Shown here piece after piece: positions 8,149 through 15,327 of a stretch of 64,000 nt of DNA; within the stretch, counting starts at the first letter, position 1, and each line of letters begins with the position of its first letter. The notes under the pieces are model-generated. The model worked only from the letters and a program-made list of their open reading frames with translations. It was not told where the DNA came from and made no database searches. The DNA comes from Pseudomonadota bacterium (GTDB lineage: Bacteria > Pseudomonadota > Gammaproteobacteria > Burkholderiales > JABEVD01). The stretch covers positions 1 through 64,000 of the forward strand of contig JAJZRS010000009.1 of NCBI GenBank assembly GCA_021802545.1. Reading direction: 5' to 3'. The translations under genes and the position numbers were made by a program.

Positions 8149-8568
8149 TTATTGGGGCTTGCCGCCCATGTCGATCGGTTTTCCCTGAGATAGGGAAGTG
8201 AGATAGGCGACGAGATCGGCGAGCTTTTCGCTGCCCGCATCCGGAGGATTGCCCTGCAGCGCGTTCTTCGTGCATGCGCGAATCTGGTCTTCCAGTGTCA
8301 CGACCTTTTGGGCCTTCGGATTGAAGCGAGGGAAAATCGCGGCCGCATTGGAAAGACTGGGAATCATCTTGCCGTTGGGCAGCTTGCCCGGGCCGACGCC
8401 TCCGTTGGAATGGCAGGCGTCGCACGTTTTGCCTTTGCCGCCGAAGGTTTCGTGGGAAAAAACCTGCTTCCCATCCTGGATCGCCGCTTCAAGCGGATTT
8501 CCCGCTGCAAGGGCAGGAATTCCCGCCGCGAGGAGAAGCGCACCTAGCAATGCTCCGGAAAATTTCAT
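8149..8568 (-). CDS. Periplasmic c-type cytochrome at the end of the sox operon (SoxA-like fold; SoxX position unfilled)
   Basis: A 139-residue exported protein with a signal peptide (cleavage near AALA-A, about residue 22) and one heme c site, CDACH at 49-53. The region after the heme, TLEDQIRACTKN ... LVAYLTSLSQGKPI, closely parallels the end of the SoxA encoded in the same operon (TLQQRYRQCAKN ... FMTYMSNGLPM), including the Cys (99) that in SoxA can ligate heme. It may replace SoxX as electron acceptor of the SoxAX complex or act downstream of it. No typical soxX was found in the window, so I do not assign that name. Confidence 0.8.
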   Translation of the reverse strand: MKFSGALLGALLLAAGIPALAAGNPLEAAIQDGKQVFSHETFGGKGKTCDACHSNGGVGPGKLPNGKMIPSLSNAAAIFPRFNPKAQKVVTLEDQIRACTKNALQGNPPDAGSEKLADLVAYLTSLSQGKPIDMGGKPQ

Positions 8569-8598
8569 TTTTACATCCTTTCTGTGGGTGAAAAACTA

Positions 8599-9114
8599 TC
8601 AGGGGGTGACCAGGAGGTATCCCGACTTTTCGAAATCGACGACTGCGCCGATCCCCGAGACGACGCGGCGCGAGAACGGAAGCAGGTCATCCGGCGTATA
8701 TCCCTTCAGCTTCATGGCGACCGAGCATTCGTACATCTTCACGCCAGCCTTTGCCATGTACATGAGCAATTTCTTGTTGGGGTTGCCTTTGGGATGGGGG
8801 TCTTTGACCTTCGCATCATAGGCATCGTCGCTCAGGAGAAATTGCGCGCCGTCCGCCCTGAAGACCATGACGATCTCATAGTCCTTTCCTGCCTGCATGC
8901 CCAGCGCCTTGTACTGATCGACGAGATTCATCGTCCCGAAGATCTGCTTGGATATGCCGTTCCTCGGGATGACATCGACATGGTTGATCTGGACGACCAC
9001 CTTGAGGCCGGTCTTGTTGGCAATCTGGAGCGGGTCTTCATGCGCCAGGTCTTCGGCAAAGACGGCATTGCCGGACAGGACAAGCGCAAAAAACAGCAGA
9101 AGCAATTTCTTCAT
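8599..9114 (-). CDS. Exported DsrE-family protein
   Basis: The 171-residue protein has a clear signal peptide (cleavage after AVFA, residue 20) and a DsrE/DsrF/YchN-like alpha/beta domain: KVVVQINHV as first strand, then EIVMVFRADGAQFL, and Cys130 in KMYECSVAMKLKGY at the position of the sulfur-carrying Cys of DsrE-type proteins. Family members carry or transfer persulfide sulfur. Here the protein would act in the periplasm beside the Sox enzymes. A strong GAGGAG ribosome site precedes the ATG. It is seventh of eight genes in the operon and parallels 10679-11194. Confidence 0.8.
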   Translation of the reverse strand: MKKLLLLFFALVLSGNAVFAEDLAHEDPLQIANKTGLKVVVQINHVDVIPRNGISKQIFGTMNLVDQYKALGMQAGKDYEIVMVFRADGAQFLLSDDAYDAKVKDPHPKGNPNKKLLMYMAKAGVKMYECSVAMKLKGYTPDDLLPFSRRVVSGIGAVVDFEKSGYLLVTP

Positions 9115-9130
9115 GGGTTCTCCTCGGTGG

Positions 9131-10627
9131 TTAAAAAGTATAGGTGCATGCGATGTCTATGCGATTGCCGATAGAGCCGGCAATGATGCTCGCATCAGTG
9201 AGCTGCGTCCTTTGGGCGGCTTGTAATGCGACAGGCGACTGCAGATAGGACAACGGGTTGGGTACGCTGGCCTTGCGTATTTCGTAGTTGACCAGGAATC
9301 TCAGATTCTTGCTGTAGAAATACTGGGCGCCGTAGGTCACGGTTGAAACCAGTCTTTCGTCGTAGGCGGAATTCTTCAGCTTGTCGAGAGTGTCATACCG
9401 GATGTCAGCTTCCCATTTGGGGGCAAATTTGTACCCCATGTCCACATAATAGCCATCCGCGGTATTGGAGGAAGCAAGCATCATCTGGTCTACCGGCTCG
9501 AATGCCGCGCCGCCGACGTCGAGGAAAGGCGCAATGACGCCGTAATAGATCATGCCTGCCGCCTTGATGTATTCACCGCCGATTCTCAAGCCATGATCCA
9601 TGTACTTGGCGCCTACCCCTTCGCGTACACGGCTATAGTCTGTCCCGGCATAGTTGCGCCTGCCGTCCTGATACCAGGCGTAAGCCGAGGCATCCTGGCG
9701 AAATGCTCCGGATCCGCCGAAGATGTAGGATGCCTGGATGCGGCCTGAAATGTCGTAATTGCCGTTGTTGGCAATATCGAGTCCGTTTCCGTCGCTGACC
9801 ATGAGGGCGTATGAATATTCCCATTTCCCCTTGTCGATCCAGTCATAGGCTTCGATGCCCATGTCCCTGAATGCGCCGACAGGTTTGTCGTTCAGGGCGC
9901 CCATACAGTATGTGCCAGGGCCGGGAATACCTGCGCCACCCGCGCAGGCTCTCTGCAGCGACAAGGCAGGTATGGCGTTGGTGTACGCCGGATTGAGGTT
10001 GACCTGGGTCGAGGGGACGCCCAACATCGGCACTTCCTGGCGCCCAGAGTAATAGGGGTTCACGAAGCGTTCGTTCAAAAGCTGGTCTGAAACGTTAGTG
10101 AGGTTGGCATAATTCATTGCAGGTTCACCTTGCATCGCCTCCTCCCCCAGAGGAAGCCTGCCGATGCCGACCCTAAGTCTGGTTGCAGGCAGGTTGACGC
10201 TGATCGTGGCGTCGGTAATGGCGGGCGCATACCTGAATGAATTGGGATTCTGTTTCACCACAGTGATGCCGTTGTATCCCAATTCGGCAAGCAGGAAATA
10301 GTTGATCTTGCCATCCGTTCCGGGCATGATGCCCCTTACACCCGGCCTTGCGCGGAATACCTGTACGGCATTCTGATGGGAAAAATCGGGGCCGACGAGA
10401 TTGTTGATCGAGTCCTGGCCGTTGTAGTGCGTCAGCTGGGGCGGTGCGACGATGCCTGCGACGGCATTGCCCTCGTTGTGCACCAGTTCAGGCTGGATGA
10501 ACCCCCAGAAGTGGGCGGTATTCCTTGATCCGGGCGGTTCGTTGTTCTCGAGCTGAAGCCAGTTTGTCGCTTGAGCCGTCTGGCTGAAAGCGCAGAGCAC
10601 TGCTAATGAAATAATTCCCCTTTTCAT
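9131..10627 (-). CDS. Outer-membrane porin-like beta-barrel protein
   Basis: The 498-residue protein has a signal peptide (cleavage near TAQA-T, about residue 20) and a C-terminal aromatic residue (ending CTYTF), the signal for outer-membrane insertion. Alternating aromatic/polar strands run throughout (for example YGAQYFYSKNLRFLVNYEIR), as in phosphate/anion-type porins. It sits inside the sox operon between two DsrE genes, so it could admit thiosulfate or another sulfur anion; this is inference from position only. A short Cys-containing loop occurs at about residues 228-241 (CAGGAG ... YC). Confidence 0.75.
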   Translation of the reverse strand: MKRGIISLAVLCAFSQTAQATNWLQLENNEPPGSRNTAHFWGFIQPELVHNEGNAVAGIVAPPQLTHYNGQDSINNLVGPDFSHQNAVQVFRARPGVRGIMPGTDGKINYFLLAELGYNGITVVKQNPNSFRYAPAITDATISVNLPATRLRVGIGRLPLGEEAMQGEPAMNYANLTNVSDQLLNERFVNPYYSGRQEVPMLGVPSTQVNLNPAYTNAIPALSLQRACAGGAGIPGPGTYCMGALNDKPVGAFRDMGIEAYDWIDKGKWEYSYALMVSDGNGLDIANNGNYDISGRIQASYIFGGSGAFRQDASAYAWYQDGRRNYAGTDYSRVREGVGAKYMDHGLRIGGEYIKAAGMIYYGVIAPFLDVGGAAFEPVDQMMLASSNTADGYYVDMGYKFAPKWEADIRYDTLDKLKNSAYDERLVSTVTYGAQYFYSKNLRFLVNYEIRKASVPNPLSYLQSPVALQAAQRTQLTDASIIAGSIGNRIDIACTYTF

Positions 10628-10678
10628 ATCCCCTCCTTTTGGTAGTTGCTTGCAATAATTGATGTCCTTCTTGTTGCA

Positions 10679-11194
10679 TTATTTTTTCGGCGCTTCCGGC
10701 ATCTGTATCGGGATGATCAGGTTGTATCCCATCGATTCGTAGTGCGCTATGGTCGGGTAGGCGCCTGAATTGACGACGGCGCGATTCTTTTCGTCCAGGC
10801 CTTCCATGTCTGCAGGCTTGAGTCCCATGCTGTGAACCGAATTGCCGCAAAACTCGACTTGGACGCCTTTTCCAGCTAGGGCAGCCCACTTGTCCACGAT
10901 GCCCTGATGGTCGAGATAGTTCTTTTTGGCAAATACGGTGACGAAGGGCCCCTCGATGACCACGGCAAGCTTTGCGCCTGGATGCTCGAGCACTCGGGTC
11001 GCGACCATCGTGGCGTATTTGACTGCATCGATGTCTTTGGCTTTCAGATCCATGATGATTTTCAGATCCTTGTAGTGCACCGAGCTGTGATCGACAGCCG
11101 TCCCTCCCGGTGCAAAGGAATCGTCGTCTGCGATGGCCTGCAATGAAGACAGCCCGAAAAGCGCAATAATTGCCAGTTTCAGAATCGATTTCAT
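10679..11194 (-). CDS. Exported DsrE-family protein (second copy in sox operon)
   Basis: The 171-residue protein has a signal peptide (cleavage near AIA-D, about residue 22) and a DsrE-like fold: LKIIMDLKAKDIDAVKYA, then KLAVVIEGPFVTVF, and Cys116 in VQVEFCGNSVHSMGLKPAD, the conserved sulfur-carrier Cys position. It follows soxB by 29 bases and is about as long as the other exported DsrE protein but clearly diverged from it. Probable role: binding or relay of sulfane sulfur in the periplasm, or acting with the DsrE domain of the anti-sigma factor (15320-16036). Confidence 0.8.
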   Translation of the reverse strand: MKSILKLAIIALFGLSSLQAIADDDSFAPGGTAVDHSSVHYKDLKIIMDLKAKDIDAVKYATMVATRVLEHPGAKLAVVIEGPFVTVFAKKNYLDHQGIVDKWAALAGKGVQVEFCGNSVHSMGLKPADMEGLDEKNRAVVNSGAYPTIAHYESMGYNLIIPIQMPEAPKK

Positions 11195-11223
11195 ACTTTT
11201 TCCTTGTTTTGTTGATTAATTCT

Positions 11224-12933
11224 TCATGCGATACCCAAATTGCCTTCCACACCGATGAGTTTCGGCTCATTGAGCTTTCTCGGAGAAATCACCTGCTTTT
11301 CCCTGAGGTAGCTCGCCACCACTTCCCATACCGGTTCGCCTTTTGCCCCCTGCGCTACGGGCGCCCAGCCAGCAATTTTGTATTTCTTCCCTGCTTCCAT
11401 GCGCTTTCCATTGAGCGCGAGATTGTCTATCCGCTTGCCGTATCCTTGCGTGAGATCGCAGGTATAGGTGATTCTGCCGACGCGCACCATGTCGCCGCCC
11501 TGCTGCTTGTAGGGATCGGGATTGAACAGGTTGTCGAGCACATCCTCGAGGATGGCCTTGATGGTTTCCCCGGTCATCGCCGTCGTGGTGGTTTGCGGAT
11601 AGGTGATCGCCGTCTGGTCCATCAGGTGTTCCATGGTGATGGCTTCCCCCGGAAGCAGCGACGTGCCCCACCTGAATCCTGGAGAAAATGCGGCGTCAGC
11701 GCCCTTCATTTCGATCAGCGCATCAAGGATCAGCTGATCGAAAGTGCCGTTGAAGTTGCCGCGCCGGTAAAGCAGGCCTTCGGTGACGGCAAGTTTCTCG
11801 GCAAGCTTGCCTTCGAACGGCTTGCGCACTTTTTTGATGAGCTCCTCCATTTCCGGATCGGGGTCCAGCAGATTGGAGAAAACCGGGAGCAGCTTGTATC
11901 TGTAGCCGGCAACCTTGCCGCCTTTGACGTCGAGATCGAGCACGCCGAGGAATTTTCCGTTGGAGCCCGCATTGGTCACCAGGGTCTGCCCCTTCGCATT
12001 CTTGACGACAACCGGCGCCGGCACGCCATCGTGGGTATGTCCTCCCAATATGGCGTCTATTCCGGTGATTCTTCCCGCCATTTTCAGGTCGACGTCCATG
12101 CCGTTGTGGGAAAGGAGAACAATGACCGCAGCGCCCTTGGCCCGAGCCTCATTGACGGTCTGCTGCATGTTGTCTTCCTGGATGCCGAAAGTCCAGTCAG
12201 GTGTCATGTATCGCGGGTTCGCAATGGGCGTGTAGGGGAATGCCTGCCCGATGATGGCAACCGGAATGCCGTTGATTTCCCTGATCGCGTAGTGTTTGAA
12301 CACGGGGTCGCCGAAGTCTGCCGTCTGGACGTTCTGGGCCAGAAAATCGATTTTCCCCTTGAAGTCCTTGTCGACGACCTCCTTGACTCTTTCAGCCCCA
12401 TAGGTGAATTCCCAATGACCGGTCATCACGTCGACGCCCAGCAGCTTGCAGGCATCCACCATGTCCTGGCCGTTCGTCCAGAGGGACGTGGCGGAACCCT
12501 GCCATGAATCGCCCCCGTCGAGCAGCAGCGCGCCAGGGCGGCTTGCGCGCATTTTCTTGACGAGCGTGGAAAGATGGGCGAACCCGCCGACCTTGCCGTA
12601 GATTTTTGCAGCATGTTCGAAATCGAGACAGGTAAAGGCGTAAGCCTCTTTCGTTCCCGGACTGATGCCATATGCCTTCAGGAAATGTTTGCCGACGAGA
12701 TGGGGGGGCTTGCTGAGGCTGCCGCCCACACCGATGTTGACGCTGGGTTCCCTGAAATAGATCGGCATGAGCTGGGCATGGCAATCGGTGAAGTGCAGCA
12801 GCGAGACATTGCCGTACGGCGGAAGCTCGTAATCATTGAGCGGCGCCGAAAAAGCTGTGCGGCTGCCCGGAACGAGGCCGGCGGCTGTTGCCATGGCCAG
12901 GAGGTGCATGAATTCTCTGCGGTTCAGTGACAT
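11224..12933 (-). CDS. soxB: Thiosulfohydrolase SoxB
   Basis: The 569-residue protein is a dimanganese hydrolase of the 5'-nucleotidase/metallophosphatase fold that removes sulfate from the SoxYZ-bound sulfur chain. The N-terminal NRREFMHLLAMATAAGL is a Tat signal. Metal-binding motifs are visible: FTDCHAQL (about 47), DGGDSWQGS (about 138), SHNG (about 276) and GGHTHDG (about 301). Length is typical of SoxB. It lies 3 bases downstream of soxA. This is a marker gene for Sox-dependent thiosulfate oxidation. Confidence 0.97.
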   Translation of the reverse strand: MSLNRREFMHLLAMATAAGLVPGSRTAFSAPLNDYELPPYGNVSLLHFTDCHAQLMPIYFREPSVNIGVGGSLSKPPHLVGKHFLKAYGISPGTKEAYAFTCLDFEHAAKIYGKVGGFAHLSTLVKKMRASRPGALLLDGGDSWQGSATSLWTNGQDMVDACKLLGVDVMTGHWEFTYGAERVKEVVDKDFKGKIDFLAQNVQTADFGDPVFKHYAIREINGIPVAIIGQAFPYTPIANPRYMTPDWTFGIQEDNMQQTVNEARAKGAAVIVLLSHNGMDVDLKMAGRITGIDAILGGHTHDGVPAPVVVKNAKGQTLVTNAGSNGKFLGVLDLDVKGGKVAGYRYKLLPVFSNLLDPDPEMEELIKKVRKPFEGKLAEKLAVTEGLLYRRGNFNGTFDQLILDALIEMKGADAAFSPGFRWGTSLLPGEAITMEHLMDQTAITYPQTTTTAMTGETIKAILEDVLDNLFNPDPYKQQGGDMVRVGRITYTCDLTQGYGKRIDNLALNGKRMEAGKKYKIAGWAPVAQGAKGEPVWEVVASYLREKQVISPRKLNEPKLIGVEGNLGIA

Positions 12934-12936
12934 GAT

Positions 12937-13761
12937 CTACTTTCTGAAAACCGGGGTCTGCATTGGAAGGCCGTTGCTCATGTAAGTCATGAAATATTCC
13001 AGATCATTGTATGTTTCGCTGTTCAGGTTCAGCGGCTTGCCGCCAATGTTCTTCGCGCACTGGCGGTAACGCTGCTGCAATGTCATCAACTGGGTGCCGC
13101 CGATGAACTCGGGATAATGGGTCGCCTGCCCGACCATCATCGATACCTTTTCTCCATTGATGGGTTTGCCCGCATGGTCGACATGGCAGCTTGCGCAGGA
13201 TTCCTCATCCTTTCCGTGCTTTTCGTAGTAGTAGCGCCTGCCTTCGAGATAGGCGGACAGCGCGCCTTTTCCCCCGACTTTAACTGCGACCTTCATGCCA
13301 TCCGATAAACTCTTCGCGTAGGCGGTGATGAGCCCCATTTGCTTTCCGCCATATTCCAGAAGTTTTTCTCCGTTGATGCCCAGGCATGCATTGACGGCAT
13401 TTTCGAAGGTCACGACGCGGCGGGTATTGTCATCGTAATAGGGGTAGTTGCCTGCGATATTTTTGCCCCCGTTTTCGAAGCATGAAGCAAAGGTTTTTCC
13501 ATTCTTGAAGGGTTTTCCCCACAAAGCCTGGCCTTCGTCCACATCGATCGAGAAGGGCGGGAAGGACATGATGTCGTCGTATTGGCGCTTTGCCGGCGCA
13601 TCCATCGAAAAGGTGCCGTAAACGTAATCCGTGAATCCGACATTTGGCAAAAGCGCATGGTAATGATCGAGAAGGGCCTGTCTGTCTTCAACGGGGCCCG
13701 CATGGGCAGCAGGCTGCAAACAGACTGCCGACAGCATGATGGTGCAGATCGTCTTGATCAT
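12937..13761 (-). CDS. soxA: L-cysteine S-thiosulfotransferase subunit SoxA (monoheme form)
   Basis: SoxA with SoxX attaches thiosulfate to the SoxY cysteine. The 274-residue protein has a signal peptide (through AAHA, residue 21), an N-terminal domain that has lost its heme motif (CFENGG at 94), and one C-terminal heme site CASCH at 189-193, with Cys235 in RYRQCAKN as the active-site/ligand Cys. It is thus the one-heme type. The start is the ATG at 13761, one base after the soxZ stop; an upstream in-frame ATG at 13782 would lie inside soxZ. Confidence 0.95.
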   Translation of the reverse strand: MIKTICTIMLSAVCLQPAAHAGPVEDRQALLDHYHALLPNVGFTDYVYGTFSMDAPAKRQYDDIMSFPPFSIDVDEGQALWGKPFKNGKTFASCFENGGKNIAGNYPYYDDNTRRVVTFENAVNACLGINGEKLLEYGGKQMGLITAYAKSLSDGMKVAVKVGGKGALSAYLEGRRYYYEKHGKDEESCASCHVDHAGKPINGEKVSMMVGQATHYPEFIGGTQLMTLQQRYRQCAKNIGGKPLNLNSETYNDLEYFMTYMSNGLPMQTPVFRK

Positions 13762-13762
13762 G

Positions 13763-14077
13763 TCAGGAAATGACCGTTTCACCGTAAAAATTGGTGCCCA
13801 GATTGTCTACTGCGCTGATCGCGACTTTGTCGCCAGTTTTTGCCCCTTTGATCTTGAAGCCGAAGAAGGGATTTTGCGAGATCGCTACGCCCCATTGCAT
13901 GTCGAGGACGGTCTTTCCGTTCAGGGTGGCGTTGACCTGATTGATGAAGTGGGCGGGAATGAGTTTCCCTGTTGCCTTGTCCTTCCTCAGTCCGGTTTCC
14001 ATGACGTGCTTGATCAGCACCTTGACTTCTGCAACGTCGCCCTGCATCTTTGCGCGCATTTTCATTGAATTGTCCAT
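13763..14077 (-). CDS. soxZ: Thiosulfate oxidation carrier complex protein SoxZ
   Basis: A 104-residue immunoglobulin-like protein that dimerises with SoxY. Family motifs present are VLIKHVMETGLRKDKATG and IPAHFINQVNATLNGKTV. No signal peptide is seen, as usual, since SoxZ is carried out by the Tat signal of SoxY. A GGAGAA ribosome site precedes the ATG, 15 bases after soxY. Confidence 0.95.
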   Translation of the reverse strand: MDNSMKMRAKMQGDVAEVKVLIKHVMETGLRKDKATGKLIPAHFINQVNATLNGKTVLDMQWGVAISQNPFFGFKIKGAKTGDKVAISAVDNLGTNFYGETVIS

Positions 14078-14092
14078 GACTTTCTCCGGTTT

Positions 14093-14545
14093 TCAGCCGC
14101 CGCAGCCGCCGATTGTGACTTTGATTTCCTTGCCTGTCGTGTAAACCTTGTCTCCCGCCTTCACGGCTACTCTGACGGTTGAGGTTTTCGCCATCTTGAT
14201 GTGCGTGGCGACGTAGGGTTCGGCGCCGTCCGAAAAGAAGAAATCGGCGACCAGCGGGTTGGGGTTTTTCTCGGCAAAAATGGCCATGGAAACAGTGCCG
14301 GGGATGTTGCTCGTCACTTCCACTGGAACGATGGAGCCGTCTTCCGCAATGTCGGGGACCTTGAGGACGATGTCAGTGCTGTCGGCCGCGCCGCCGTATC
14401 CTGCATCCATCATCGCATCCATCACCGTCTTCGCCGAAAAAGCCGTCTTGTTCCAGGTTGCGGCCAGGAGTTCGACCGGCCTCAATAGGCCGACCAAGAA
14501 GGCGGCCGCAATGCCTTTTAGGAAGGGTCTGCGTTGTAAAATCAT
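14093..14545 (-). CDS. soxY: Thiosulfate oxidation carrier protein SoxY
   Basis: The 150-residue protein carries sulfur intermediates on a C-terminal swinging-arm cysteine. The C-terminus is TIGGCGG, the diagnostic GGCGG arm. The N-terminal RRPFLKGIAAAFLVGLL is a Tat-type signal. First gene of the eight-gene sox operon; its promoter (14592-14619) matches that of the divergent ECF sigma gene. Confidence 0.96.
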   Translation of the reverse strand: MILQRRPFLKGIAAAFLVGLLRPVELLAATWNKTAFSAKTVMDAMMDAGYGGAADSTDIVLKVPDIAEDGSIVPVEVTSNIPGTVSMAIFAEKNPNPLVADFFFSDGAEPYVATHIKMAKTSTVRVAVKAGDKVYTTGKEIKVTIGGCGG

Positions 14546-14591
14546 TTTGAAAAACCTTTCATCTTGTACCGGATCGGGAAAACTAATGTTA

Positions 14592-14619
14592 AAGACGTGT
14601 GACAGTCATTTTTTATTCC
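14592..14619 (-). promoter_or_regulatory. Candidate ECF-sigma promoter of the sox operon
   Basis: On the minus strand: GGAATA (14619-14614), a 16-base spacer, then CGTCTT (14597-14592). GGAAT-type -35 and CGTC-type -10 elements are standard for ECF sigma factors. The pattern lies 46 bases before the soxY ATG. The identical two hexamers at identical spacing occur on the other strand before the sigma gene. Confidence 0.7.
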
Positions 14620-14645
14620 GTAATTTTGCAAATATGCGCGTTGAT

Positions 14646-14673
14646 GGAATAATCTCGGATGCAGATACGTCTT
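14646..14673 (+). promoter_or_regulatory. Candidate ECF-sigma promoter of the sigma/anti-sigma operon
   Basis: GGAATA (14646-14651), 16-base spacer, CGTCTT (14668-14673) on the plus strand. The hexamers and spacing equal those of the divergent sox promoter while the spacers differ in sequence, as expected for two promoters of one ECF sigma factor, including autoregulation. Confidence 0.7.
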
Positions 14674-14707
14674 ACACTCAATACATAAAAATATTATTGG
14701 AGAGGGT

Positions 14708-14776
14708 ATGCGGCAGAGCTTGGAGCTTTCATGCGGGAATCCGTTCGTTAGTGGCAACGCTGGGTTGCCAAAATGA
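14708..14776 (+). CDS. Possible 22-codon leader peptide overlapping the sigma gene
   Basis: An ATG at 14708 with a strong GGAGAGGGT ribosome site reads MRQSLELSCGNPFVSGNAGL then PK and stops with TGA at 14774-14776, overlapping the sigma-factor ATG as ATGA. The sigma ATG itself has no clear ribosome site, so translational coupling is likely. The peptide has no recognisable domain and contains one Cys. Confidence 0.5.
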   Translation: MRQSLELSCGNPFVSGNAGLPK

Positions 14777-15327
14777 AGATACTCTCCCTGTTGTGCCGCA
14801 CGGATGCCCTGCAGGATCAATTGGAAAAAATGCGCCCGAAGCTGTATCGGGTGGCTTATTCCTGGAGCCACAATGCCGCGCTTGCGGACGATCTTGTGCA
14901 GGAAACGCTGATCAAGGCGCTCCAGAATGCCAAACAGCTTCGGAACGCCGAAGCGATGAATGGCTGGTTGTTCGCCATATTGGCAAATTGTTGGCGCGAT
15001 CATTTTCGCCAAAGCAGGGAAATGGACGATGTCGAAGAGATCGAGCGTGTCGATGAATTCACGCCGGAAGACGGGCATGCCCAGTCCCAGCTTGTATCGC
15101 GTGTAAGGAACGCGGTGGCCAGACTGCCTTTGGGGCAGCGGCAGGTGCTGACGCTTGTCGACTTGGAGGAGTTTTCTTATGCGGAAGTTTCGACCATACT
15201 TGAAATTCCGGTCGGAACCGTCATGAGCCGCTTGTGCCGAGCACGCAAGACATTGAAAACGCTGTTGTACGAACTTGCACCGCAGCAGGCTCAAGTCAGC
15301 CAAATTCGGAGGATTCGAGGTGTCTAA
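14773..15327 (+). CDS. ECF-type RNA polymerase sigma factor
   Basis: The 184-residue sigma-70-family protein contains only regions 2 and 4. Region 2 (about residues 20-85) includes LYRVAYSWSHNAALADDLVQETLIKAL, the core-binding and -10-recognition helix. Region 4 (about 120-170) includes LPLGQRQVLTLVDLEEFSYAEV and GTVMSRLCRARK, the -35 helix-turn-helix. It overlaps the following anti-sigma gene and is divergent from the sox operon, both preceded by GGAATA-N16-CGTCTT. It probably drives sox expression and its own. I cannot place it in a numbered ECF group. Confidence 0.92.
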   Translation: MKILSLLCRTDALQDQLEKMRPKLYRVAYSWSHNAALADDLVQETLIKALQNAKQLRNAEAMNGWLFAILANCWRDHFRQSREMDDVEEIERVDEFTPEDGHAQSQLVSRVRNAVARLPLGQRQVLTLVDLEEFSYAEVSTILEIPVGTVMSRLCRARKTLKTLLYELAPQQAQVSQIRRIRGV

